9,233 nt of DNA. Source: an uncultured Collinsella sp. (lineage in GTDB: Bacteria; Actinomycetota; Coriobacteriia; Coriobacteriales; Coriobacteriaceae). The stretch spans positions 1 through 9,233 of the forward strand of contig CAUGJN010000069.1 of the NCBI GenBank assembly GCA_959599635.1, given 5' to 3'. The stretch's first letter is position 1; each line of letters opens with the position of its first letter. Of the stretch, positions 1 through 5,335 are shown one piece after another. The notes under the pieces were generated by a model, which did no database searches, was not told the DNA's origin, and saw only the letters and a program-made list of their open reading frames with translations. The position numbers were made by a program, and so were the translations under genes.

Positions 1-417
1 CGTTCGCGTTATCGCTTGAGCCCCAAGGCCGAGCTCGACGTGGTCGTGCGCGCCGGTGCCGAGGACGTCGAGAAGCTCGAGAGCCTGCGCTCGACCATCG
101 AGCCGCTGGCCAACACGGCTTCGCTGGTCATGGGTACCGACGTTGAGAAACCGGCCGCGAGCATTGCCGTGGTCGACAGCGGCGTCGAGGTCTTTGTGGT
201 GCTCGAGGGCAAGGTCGACCTTTCGGCCGAGAAGGCGCGCCTGGAGAAGGAGATCGCCGCGGCCCAGAAGGAGCTTGCCGGCTGCGAGAAGACGCTGTCC
301 AACGAGGGCTTCGTGGCCAAGGCCGCGCCCGCGGTGGTCCAAAAGAAGAGGGACCGTGCAGCTGAGCTCAAGGAGATCCTTGCGGCGCTGACTGCTCAGG
401 TTGCTGACTTCTCGTAA
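1..417 (+). CDS. valS: Valyl-tRNA synthetase, C-terminal fragment (5' end outside window)
   Basis: The reading frame is open from base 1 and ends at TAA 415-417. The visible ~138 residues match the C-terminal arm of class I valyl-tRNA synthetase, which charges tRNA-Val in the cytoplasm. Visible features are the stretch GKVDLSAEKARLEKEI, followed by a heptad-rich, Lys/Glu/Ala-rich coiled coil and the segment NEGFVAKAAPAVVQKKRD. This is the family's typical antiparallel helical tail that contacts tRNA. The catalytic HIGH and KMSKS motifs lie upstream of the window. A TTG at 16 could be mistaken for a start, but the frame continues to the window edge and the first codons read as ValRS-like, so this is the interior of a longer gene. 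folC follows on the same strand after ~230 bp, a common valS-folC order. Identification is by family resemblance and is fairly secure. Confidence 0.93.
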   Translation, partial: RSRYRLSPKAELDVVVRAGAEDVEKLESLRSTIEPLANTASLVMGTDVEKPAASIAVVDSGVEVFVVLEGKVDLSAEKARLEKEIAAAQKELAGCEKTLSNEGFVAKAAPAVVQKKRDRAAELKEILAALTAQVADFS

Positions 418-470
418 GGTTTACTCGGGGGCGCGTCCCGATGCTTTGCTCGCTACTGCGGACACCTATT

Positions 471-492
471 CCGCCGTTCTAACGAACGGCGG
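471..492. repeat. Perfect 9-bp hairpin downstream of valS
   Basis: Bases 471-479 are exactly complementary to 484-492, leaving a 4-nt loop (TAAC). No T-run follows on either strand, so it is not a classical intrinsic terminator. It may act as a processing or 3'-protecting hairpin on the valS transcript, or be part of the neighbouring palindromic repeat region. Confidence 0.55.
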
Positions 493-507
493 CTGACTCG
501 ACGCTGC

Positions 508-606
508 AAACGCCTCTGATGGCCAATCTGCCGTTCAACTTCGGGCGCATGGGCATAAGCCCTATGCGCCCTTGTTTCACGGCACCTTGGCTCATCAGAG
601 GCGTTT
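508..606. repeat. ~100-bp nearly continuous palindrome between valS and folC
   Basis: The outer arms 508-521 and 593-606 are perfectly complementary (14 bp; AAACGCCTCTGATG and its reverse complement). The helix continues past a one-base bulge (592) with 522-526 pairing 587-591, then a 2x2 internal loop, then 529-534 pairing 579-584, and finally 543-550 pairing 564-571 at the apex. About 33 base pairs form in 99 nt. CGCTG occurs one base outside each arm (502-506 and 608-612), which could be a target duplication, though 5 bp is weak evidence. It could be a MITE- or REPIN-like element, a structured RNA, or a complex terminator for valS. Confidence 0.6.
543..577 (+). terminator. Possible intrinsic terminator of valS
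   Basis: An 8-bp GC-rich stem (543-550 with 564-571), extendable inward by a GGG/CCC pairing, is followed by a short T-rich run (TTGTTT, 572-577). It forms the apex of the larger palindrome at 508-606, so it may belong to that element. The U-tract is short and interrupted. Confidence 0.4.
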
Positions 607-625
607 TCGCTGACTATCCTCAACC

Positions 626-631
626 TATACT
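626..631 (+). promoter_or_regulatory. Possible -10 box for folC
   Basis: TATACT at 626-631 matches the sigma-70 -10 consensus at five of six positions. No good -35 lies 16-18 bp upstream, only T-rich sequence around 603-609. A second -10-like TATCCT lies at 615-620. If TATACT is used, the leader before the folC ATG would be about 10 nt or less, which fits the lack of a Shine-Dalgarno sequence there. Confidence 0.35.
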
Positions 632-648
632 GTTTTATTTATCTATGA

Positions 649-2007
649 ATGGCGGTTCTAAAAATGCCTAAGCGTTCTGGCTTGTATACCGTTCCTTTTG
701 AGTTTGATTTGCTTTCGTTTAATGAGGCTGTGGGGCTTGCTGCCGACACGGGGCGGATTTCTGGGGATGCTGGTCCTTTGCTTGAGACGGTTGTCGATAT
801 GCTTGATGAGCTGGGACGTCCGGACGAGTATTTCGATTGCATTCAGGTTGCCGGTACTAATGGCAAGACTTCGACCACGCGTTTTTCGGCTGCTATCTTG
901 CGTGGTGAGGGGTTAAAGACCGCGCTGTATACGTCGCCGCAGCTGGTGCGCTATCCCGAGCGCATGGAGGTTGACGGGCGCGTTGTGAGCGACGAGGCCT
1001 TTACCCATGGCGTTTCCGCCGCTGTTGAGGCGGGGCATCGAGTGAATGCCCGTCGTGTGGCGGCGGGGGAGCGCGCCTATACCATCACGCCGTTTGACCT
1101 TTTGACGGCTGCTGCACTTGTGGTGTTTGCCGAGGCTCGCGTGGATGTTGCCGTGCTTGAGGTTGGCATGGGCGGACGCTGGGACGCCACGAGTGCGACC
1201 GATCCCGTCGCCGTTGCCATTACGGGCATTGGGCTCGATCACACACGCATTTTGGGCGATACGCTCGAGGCCATTGCGGGGGAGAAGGCTGCGGTCATTA
1301 AGCCCGGACGCCTGGTTGTGCTGGGCGAGGGCACGCACGAGGCGAGCGTTCAGCGCGTGATGGATGCACGTTGTCGCGAGTGCGGCATAGTACCGCTGGT
1401 GGTGAACCATGCCACGACCACGGTGCCGGCACATGTGGGCGACACGGTGGAGTTCAGCTGCACCACGCCGCGTGCCATCTATACGTCGAGCATGGTCAAG
1501 CCGGCGTATCAGCCGCAGAATGCCGCGTGTGCGATCATACTGTGCGAGGGGTATCTGGGTCGCGAGCTCGATCATGACAAGCTCGATGCGTCGCTTATGG
1601 GCTGTCCCACGCCTGGTCGCTTTGATGTGCTGGGAACCGATCCGCTCAAGCTGATCGACGCCTGTCATAACCCCCAGAGCTGCGAGAACTTTGTGAGCGC
1701 GCTGGACGAGATCGATCCGTGTGTGGAGAACCGCCCCACGCTGTTGTGTGCCGCGCTGGCCGATAAGGACGTGGCGGGTATCGTTGACGTTCTGGTTCCG
1801 GCGTTCCCACGCGTGGTCGTGACCCAGACCGATTCCGATCGCGCCCTGCCGGCAGATGAGCTCGCTGCCCTGGTGGACGTCGATAAGCTCGCGGGCGTGT
1901 ACCTCAGCGTGTCCGAGGCCCTCGCGGCCTTCGAGGCCGCGGGCGAGCCCTTCGTAGCAGCCGGCACCATCACCCTGGCCGGTGAAGTAGCGGGCCTGCT
2001 CCGTTAA
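649..2007 (+). CDS. folC: Bifunctional folylpolyglutamate synthase / dihydrofolate synthase
   Basis: This ATP-dependent cytoplasmic Mur-ligase-family enzyme adds glutamate to dihydropteroate and to reduced folates, making and retaining folate cofactors. The 452-residue length is normal. Motifs in order: P-loop AGTNGKTST (68-76), EVGMGGRWDAT (171-181), GIGLDHTRILGDT (193-205), EKAAVIKPG (212-220), QPQNAACAI (288-296), TPGRFDVL (321-328) and DACHNP (337-342, usually D-G-A-HNP). Substrate binding, the ATP site and the C-terminal ligase domain are therefore all present. The ATG at 649 has no recognisable Shine-Dalgarno sequence. An in-frame ATG at 664 is an alternative start, with GGCGG a few bases upstream. 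It lies downstream of valS in the same direction. The first ~130 codons use more T- and G-ending codons and look less GC-rich than the C-terminal half. It converges with the minus-strand peptidase gene. Confidence 0.95.
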   Translation: MAVLKMPKRSGLYTVPFEFDLLSFNEAVGLAADTGRISGDAGPLLETVVDMLDELGRPDEYFDCIQVAGTNGKTSTTRFSAAILRGEGLKTALYTSPQLVRYPERMEVDGRVVSDEAFTHGVSAAVEAGHRVNARRVAAGERAYTITPFDLLTAAALVVFAEARVDVAVLEVGMGGRWDATSATDPVAVAITGIGLDHTRILGDTLEAIAGEKAAVIKPGRLVVLGEGTHEASVQRVMDARCRECGIVPLVVNHATTTVPAHVGDTVEFSCTTPRAIYTSSMVKPAYQPQNAACAIILCEGYLGRELDHDKLDASLMGCPTPGRFDVLGTDPLKLIDACHNPQSCENFVSALDEIDPCVENRPTLLCAALADKDVAGIVDVLVPAFPRVVVTQTDSDRALPADELAALVDVDKLAGVYLSVSEALAAFEAAGEPFVAAGTITLAGEVAGLLR

Positions 2008-2023
2008 CCCATCCCCACATCAT

Positions 2024-2086
2024 TTGCGGTGAAATACGGACTGTTTTACAAGCCAGAAGCCTCAAACAGTCCGTATATCACCGCAA
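2024..2086. repeat. Long palindrome just past the folC stop codon
   Basis: The arms are 2024-2032 plus 2034-2046 and 2064-2076 plus 2078-2086. They pair at 22 of 23 positions, with a single A-A mismatch (2033/2077) and a 17-nt loop (2047-2063). It starts 16 bp after the folC stop. No T-run follows on the plus strand, so it would serve as a 3'-end stabiliser or weak terminator for folC, or it is a dispersed repeat. Confidence 0.65.
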
Positions 2087-2093
2087 CTTAAAA

Positions 2094-2126
2094 GTAGTCA
2101 ATTTGGGACGGGGCTATTTTGACTAC
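2094..2126. repeat. REP-like hairpin element A (core AATTTGGGACGGG)
   Basis: A perfect 8-bp stem (GTAGTCAA 2094-2101, TTGACTAC 2119-2126) encloses a loop starting TTTGGGACGGGG. The segment AATTTGGGACGGG recurs on the opposite strand in the element at 3542-3577, where the stem sequence differs but is again self-complementary. This points to a dispersed structural repeat family of the REP type. Confidence 0.55.
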
Positions 2127-2151
2127 CCTGCTCCTCGAGTTGACTTGCTTG

Positions 2152-2309
2152 CCACGAAATGGGCTTATCTACTACGTTTTGGCGACTACTCTCGACCACA
2201 CGGAAAATCGTGAAATCAAAATCGCAGGTAGACGGCTTGCTGATTTTTAAAAAAGACCCGCATGGTCGACCCATGCGGGTTAAACGTAGTAGATAGGTCG
2301 TTTTCGTGG
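2152..2309. repeat. ~158-bp interrupted palindrome enclosing a terminator hairpin
   Basis: Outer arms CCACGAAA (2152-2159) and TTTCGTGG (2302-2309) pair over 8 bp. Inner arms 2166-2179 and 2282-2295 (TATCTACTACGTTT and its complement) pair perfectly over 14 bp. Inside the right half sits the hairpin at 2256-2280. The remaining ~75 bp (2180-2255) is not obviously paired. The nested layout looks like a small non-coding mobile or structured element. No gene is apparent: the one reading frame crossing it (minus strand, 2098-2355) spans several palindromes and a terminator. Confidence 0.5.
2249..2280 (-). terminator. Intrinsic terminator for the minus-strand genes
   Basis: Perfect 10-bp GC-rich arms (2256-2265 and 2271-2280) with a 5-nt loop are followed on the minus strand by six uninterrupted T residues (complement of A 2249-2254). 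It lies ~80 bp beyond the peptidase stop codon in the direction of its transcription, with the right polarity to end that transcript. Confidence 0.8.
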
Positions 2310-2324
2310 TGCAGCGTTTGCAAG

Positions 2325-2355
2325 ATGTGTCAAAGGGGCTGTCCCTTTGACACAT
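2325..2355. repeat. Perfect 13-bp-arm palindrome (ATGTGTCAAAGGG)
   Basis: Arms 2325-2337 and 2343-2355 are exactly complementary, with the 5-nt loop GCTGT. It ends 3 bp before the peptidase stop codon region (2359-2361). It lacks a flanking T-run. The form resembles REP palindromes recognised by REP-associated tyrosine transposases; that link is inferred from shape only. Confidence 0.6.
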
Positions 2356-2358
2356 TGC

Positions 2359-3447
2359 CTAGTCTAGGCGGACCGGATCGTGGGGGTAGGCGTTGAGAAT
2401 CTCGACGCCGTTCTCGGTCACCAGGACCAGGTCCTCGATGCGGACGCCGGTGCGGCCGGGGAGGTAGATGCCCGGCTCGATTGAGAACGTCATGCCCGGC
2501 TCTACGACCTGCTCGTTGACGAGCGAGACGTCGCCCGGCTCGTGGTCCTGCAGACCGATCGAGTGACCCAGGCGATGCGTAAAGTATTCGCCGTGGCCCG
2601 CGTCCTCAATCACGTCGCGCGCGGCACGGTCCAGGTCGCACATGCGCACGCCCGGTGCGATGAGCGCCTCGGCGGCCTCGTTGGCGCGGCGCACGATATC
2701 GTAGATGCGTGCCGTCTCCTCGTCCGGCTCGCCCCAAAAGAACGTGCGCGTCATGTCCGAGCAATAGTTGCAGCGGCGTCCGCCAATGTCGAACAGCACC
2801 ACGTCGCCGCGCTTGAGCACGGTGTCGTCGGGTTCGTGATGCGGGTCGCCGGCGTTGGCGCCAAAGCTCACGATGGGCGGAAAGCTAAAGCCCTCGCAGC
2901 CGTGCTTGCGATACAGGCCGAGCATCTGGTCGGCAATCTCGCGTTCCGTCACGCCTTCGTGGACGAGCTTGATGGCGTCGGCCATCACAGCGTCGTTAGC
3001 GGCCGAGGACACGCGCATAAGCTCTTGCTCGGCGGCATCCTTGTAGGTGCGTGCGGCGGTGACGGCAAAGTCACCCAGGAAAAACTCGCTTGCGGCGTGG
3101 CGCTCCATGAGCGGCATCAAAAAGCCGGAGCGCATGACGGTGTCGATGCCGAGCGGTTTGGTCGGATCGACCTCGCGAGCGATGGCGTCGGCCACGACAT
3201 CGGTATCGGTGTGATAGGCGACGCGGGCATTGTCATACTCTGGCAGCTGGTGCAGGGCGTTGACTAGGATCACCGGCTCGGCACCGCGCGCGAGCAGCAC
3301 GCCACAAAAACGCTCGAACATATCGGCATAAAAGCCGGTTAGGTAATAGATCGACCACGGGTCATTCACGAGCAGCTGCGCACCGGGGTGCTGAGCCTCG
3401 AGCGCATCGAGCACGCGCGCCACACGCTGGTCATCGACATGTGCCAT
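2359..3447 (-). CDS. M24-family metallopeptidase (Xaa-Pro aminopeptidase / prolidase type)
   Basis: This is a cytoplasmic dinuclear-metal peptidase of the pita-bread fold that cleaves N-terminal Xaa-Pro bonds or Xaa-Pro dipeptides. The ATG at 3445-3447 is chosen because GAAAGGA sits 6 nt upstream; an in-frame codon at 3486 would add 13 residues without such a site. The product is 362 residues. Residues ~1-130 form the creatinase-like N-terminal domain, and ~135-355 the catalytic domain. All five metal ligands are visible: D220 (LFDIGG), D231 (CSDMTRT), H295 (RLGHSIG), E324 (SIEPGIY) and E338 (RIEDL). H204 in DPHHEPDD matches the conserved catalytic-site histidine. It is probably an active enzyme. 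The final choice between aminopeptidase and dipeptidase cannot be made from sequence alone. It follows the redox operon on the same strand but is separated by ~130 bp of REP-like sequence, so it may have its own promoter. A terminator lies downstream at 2249-2280. Confidence 0.92.
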   Translation of the reverse strand: MAHVDDQRVARVLDALEAQHPGAQLLVNDPWSIYYLTGFYADMFERFCGVLLARGAEPVILVNALHQLPEYDNARVAYHTDTDVVADAIAREVDPTKPLGIDTVMRSGFLMPLMERHAASEFFLGDFAVTAARTYKDAAEQELMRVSSAANDAVMADAIKLVHEGVTEREIADQMLGLYRKHGCEGFSFPPIVSFGANAGDPHHEPDDTVLKRGDVVLFDIGGRRCNYCSDMTRTFFWGEPDEETARIYDIVRRANEAAEALIAPGVRMCDLDRAARDVIEDAGHGEYFTHRLGHSIGLQDHEPGDVSLVNEQVVEPGMTFSIEPGIYLPGRTGVRIEDLVLVTENGVEILNAYPHDPVRLD

Positions 3448-3453
3448 GAAACA

Positions 3454-3460
3454 TCCTTTC
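3454..3460 (-). promoter_or_regulatory. Shine-Dalgarno deciding the peptidase start
   Basis: On the minus strand GAAAGGA (complement of 3454-3460) lies 6 nt upstream of ATG 3447. This supports that start over the longer upstream frame. Confidence 0.7.
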
Positions 3461-3488
3461 GCTAGTGTGCCACCATGGTATCCCAAGC

Positions 3489-3537
3489 CCGGCAGTTAGG
3501 GACGTTCCTTTTATGCCGGCACCTGGGGACACTCCTT
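3489..3537. repeat. REP-like segment with duplicated GGGAC..TCCTT motif
   Basis: CCGGCA (3489-3494) and TGCCGG (3514-3519) form a 6-bp inverted repeat. Two 12-mers, 3499-3510 and 3526-3537, agree at 10 of 12 positions (GGGAC, two variable or partly variable bases, then TCCTT). It lies between the DUF1667 gene and the peptidase gene and looks like a decayed or composite intergenic repeat. Confidence 0.4.
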
Positions 3538-3541
3538 GCAA

Positions 3542-3577
3542 AAGCAGCTAAAAGAGCCCGTCCCAAATTTGCTGCTT
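3542..3577. repeat. REP-like hairpin element B, overlapping the DUF1667 stop codon
   Basis: A perfect 7-bp stem (3542-3548 AAGCAGC, 3571-3577 GCTGCTT) encloses, on the minus strand, the core AATTTGGGACGGG shared with element A at 2094-2126. One arm includes two bases of the DUF1667 stop codon (TAA on the minus strand, 3578-3576). The hairpin begins exactly at the end of the redox operon and may protect or terminate its mRNA. Confidence 0.55.
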
Positions 3578-3974
3578 AGGCTGGGTTGATGTCCATGCTG
3601 GCGATGAGGTTAATGCCCGTGTTGAGGAGGTTCTCCAGCACGATGTCGCCCATGCGGATGGGGGCGTTGACGACTAGGCCTCGGATGAGGGCCATGGCTT
3701 GGGCGTGGAGTTCTAGCGGGATGGCTTCGGCGGTGCGCACGGGGAGCAGGGCTTCGTCGCCGCCGGATACAGCCACGGTGGTGGTGAGCACGCGCATGGG
3801 GCAGGTGAGCTCCTGATGTGCGAACTTGTCGCCACGCGGGCAGTTGTTGCCGGTTACGGAGCGCACCTCTGCCACGGCGCCGTCTGTGTCGCGTTTCACC
3901 TCTACGGTCAGGAGGCACTCGGATGGGCAGGTGGTGCAGTTGAACTGCAGCGTTTCGATCGCGTTTATGCTCAT
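3576..3974 (-). CDS. DUF1667 protein with FeS-type cysteine motif
   Basis: This 132-residue protein resembles the DUF1667 family, commonly encoded beside a GlpA-like dehydrogenase and an FAD oxidoreductase. The N-terminus carries C13-x2-C16-x3-C20 and later C45 in GNNCPRG. That spacing resembles the N-terminal [4Fe-4S] motif of molybdopterin oxidoreductases, so a cluster is plausible but inferred. C58 (LTCPMRVLTT) is a fifth cysteine. The C-terminal ~60 residues (IRMGDIVLENLLNTGINLIAS) lack cysteines. The ATG at 3972-3974 is preceded by AGGAGG, 9 nt away inside the end of the upstream gene. Only 4 nt separate the upstream stop from this start, indicating translational coupling. It is the last gene of the redox operon and probably an electron-transfer subunit or partner of the oxidoreductase. 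No signal peptide or membrane segment is seen. Confidence 0.85.
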   Translation of the reverse strand: MSINAIETLQFNCTTCPSECLLTVEVKRDTDGAVAEVRSVTGNNCPRGDKFAHQELTCPMRVLTTTVAVSGGDEALLPVRTAEAIPLELHAQAMALIRGLVVNAPIRMGDIVLENLLNTGINLIASMDINPA

Positions 3975-3978
3975 GGCC

Positions 3979-5334
3979 TTACGCCTCCTCAACGGGGTCG
4001 ACGGACAGGACAATCTCGCTGGCACCCAGGTCGAGTGCGCGCTGAATTACCTTTGCCGGCAGCGGGAAGTTTTCCATGACGCTCGGTTTAAACGCGCGGA
4101 CTTTGCCCGCAAACACTTCTTCGCCGTTGGCCAAGATGCGTACTCGAGCGGTATCGACCGGCCGGCGTACGCGGAAGTTGAGTTTGGTGAGTGCCACGGC
4201 CGTAATGCGTCCCGGCAGCGCGTATCCCGCAATGCCTGCAGGGGAGACCGTTAGCTCGCGGCCCGTGCCCGAAGCGCTCGCCCCGGCGTCGCCGCCCAAC
4301 GCCCACGCCGCCGCGGCTGCACCGGCGCGCTCGGACTCGGTCGTCACGTTGTCGGCCAGGTCGTGCACGTGCAGCACGTTGCCGCAGGCAAAGATGCCCG
4401 GCACGCCTGTCTGGAGGCTCTGGTCCACCACGGCGCCGCGCGTGCGCGGGTCTAGCTCAACGCCCGCGCCCACCGAAAGCTCGTTCTCGGGAATCAATCC
4501 CACCGAAAGCAGCAGCGTGTCGCACGGGACAACGCGCTCGGTTCCCGGAATGGGCGCCAGGTGTTCATCGACCTGGCTCACCTCGACGGCCTCCACGCGA
4601 TCGCGCCCGATCACGCGCGTCACCGTGGTGGACAGGTGCAACGGAATGCAAAAGTCGTCCAGGCAGTTCTTCACATTGCGGCGCAGGCCGTTGGCGTACG
4701 GCATGAGCTCGTACACGCCCTCGACCGAAATCCCCTCGAGCGTGCAGCGGCGCGCCATGATTAGCCCGATGTCGCCTGAGCCCAAAATGACGGCGCGCGA
4801 GCCGGGCTTGAGGTTTTCGATATTGATGTATCGCTGCGCCAGGCCCGCCGTGAAAACGCCGGCGGGACGACTGCCGGGGATCTTGATCTCGCTGCGGGTG
4901 CGCTCACGGCAACCCATGGCAAGGACGACCGCGCGTCCGGTGAGCTGCAGCATGCCGGCGGGGCTCATGAGCGTGACGGTATGGACCGCGGTGTCTTCCG
5001 CAGGCTCGCCTGAATCAATCCCAATCACCATGCTGTTCAGGAACAGCGCAGTGTCGGTTGCGTGCACCTGGTCGATAAAGCGCTGCGCGTACTCGGGACC
5101 GGTGAGCTCCTGTTTAAAGTGCGACAGGCCAAAGCCGGGGTGGATGCACTGTCGCAGGATGCCGCCCAGGTGCTGCTCGCGCTCCACGATGGCCACGCGC
5201 GCTCCGGCCTTATGCGCGGCCAGCGCGGCCGCCATGCCGGCGGGGCCGCCGCCGATAACGACCACGTCAAAGACTTGCGTTTGTACGTCTTCCACGACGC
5301 CGCAATCAATCGCGCTCGATCCGAATTCCGCCAT
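3979..5334 (-). CDS. FAD-dependent NAD(P)-binding oxidoreductase (redox operon, second gene)
   Basis: This is a 451-residue two-dinucleotide-domain flavoprotein. The FAD-binding GGGPAG (28-33) follows a beta strand and leads to an acidic E51 strand end. A second Rossmann motif, GSGDIG (185-190), should bind NAD(P)H. GIFACGNVLHVHD (313-325) is the C-terminal FAD contact. No CxxC disulfide redox pair is visible, so it is not a thioredoxin- or lipoamide-type enzyme. The C-terminal ~90 residues (LNFRVRRPV, 385-393) form an additional domain seen in homologues beside DUF1667 genes. The ATG at 5332-5334 has AAGGGGGT about 8 nt upstream, and only one base separates it from the stop of the preceding gene. 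The likely role is to pass electrons between the GlpA-like dehydrogenase and NAD(P) or another carrier, analogous to GlpB in position but different in architecture. The partners are inferred from operon context. Confidence 0.88.
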   Translation of the reverse strand: MAEFGSSAIDCGVVEDVQTQVFDVVVIGGGPAGMAAALAAHKAGARVAIVEREQHLGGILRQCIHPGFGLSHFKQELTGPEYAQRFIDQVHATDTALFLNSMVIGIDSGEPAEDTAVHTVTLMSPAGMLQLTGRAVVLAMGCRERTRSEIKIPGSRPAGVFTAGLAQRYINIENLKPGSRAVILGSGDIGLIMARRCTLEGISVEGVYELMPYANGLRRNVKNCLDDFCIPLHLSTTVTRVIGRDRVEAVEVSQVDEHLAPIPGTERVVPCDTLLLSVGLIPENELSVGAGVELDPRTRGAVVDQSLQTGVPGIFACGNVLHVHDLADNVTTESERAGAAAAAWALGGDAGASASGTGRELTVSPAGIAGYALPGRITAVALTKLNFRVRRPVDTARVRILANGEEVFAGKVRAFKPSVMENFPLPAKVIQRALDLGASEIVLSVDPVEEA

Positions 5335-5335
5335 C

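Noticed and set aside
2098..2355. 85-codon frame on the minus strand
   Set aside because: It runs through three palindromes and the intrinsic terminator and has no domain. It is better explained as chance reading through repeat sequence.
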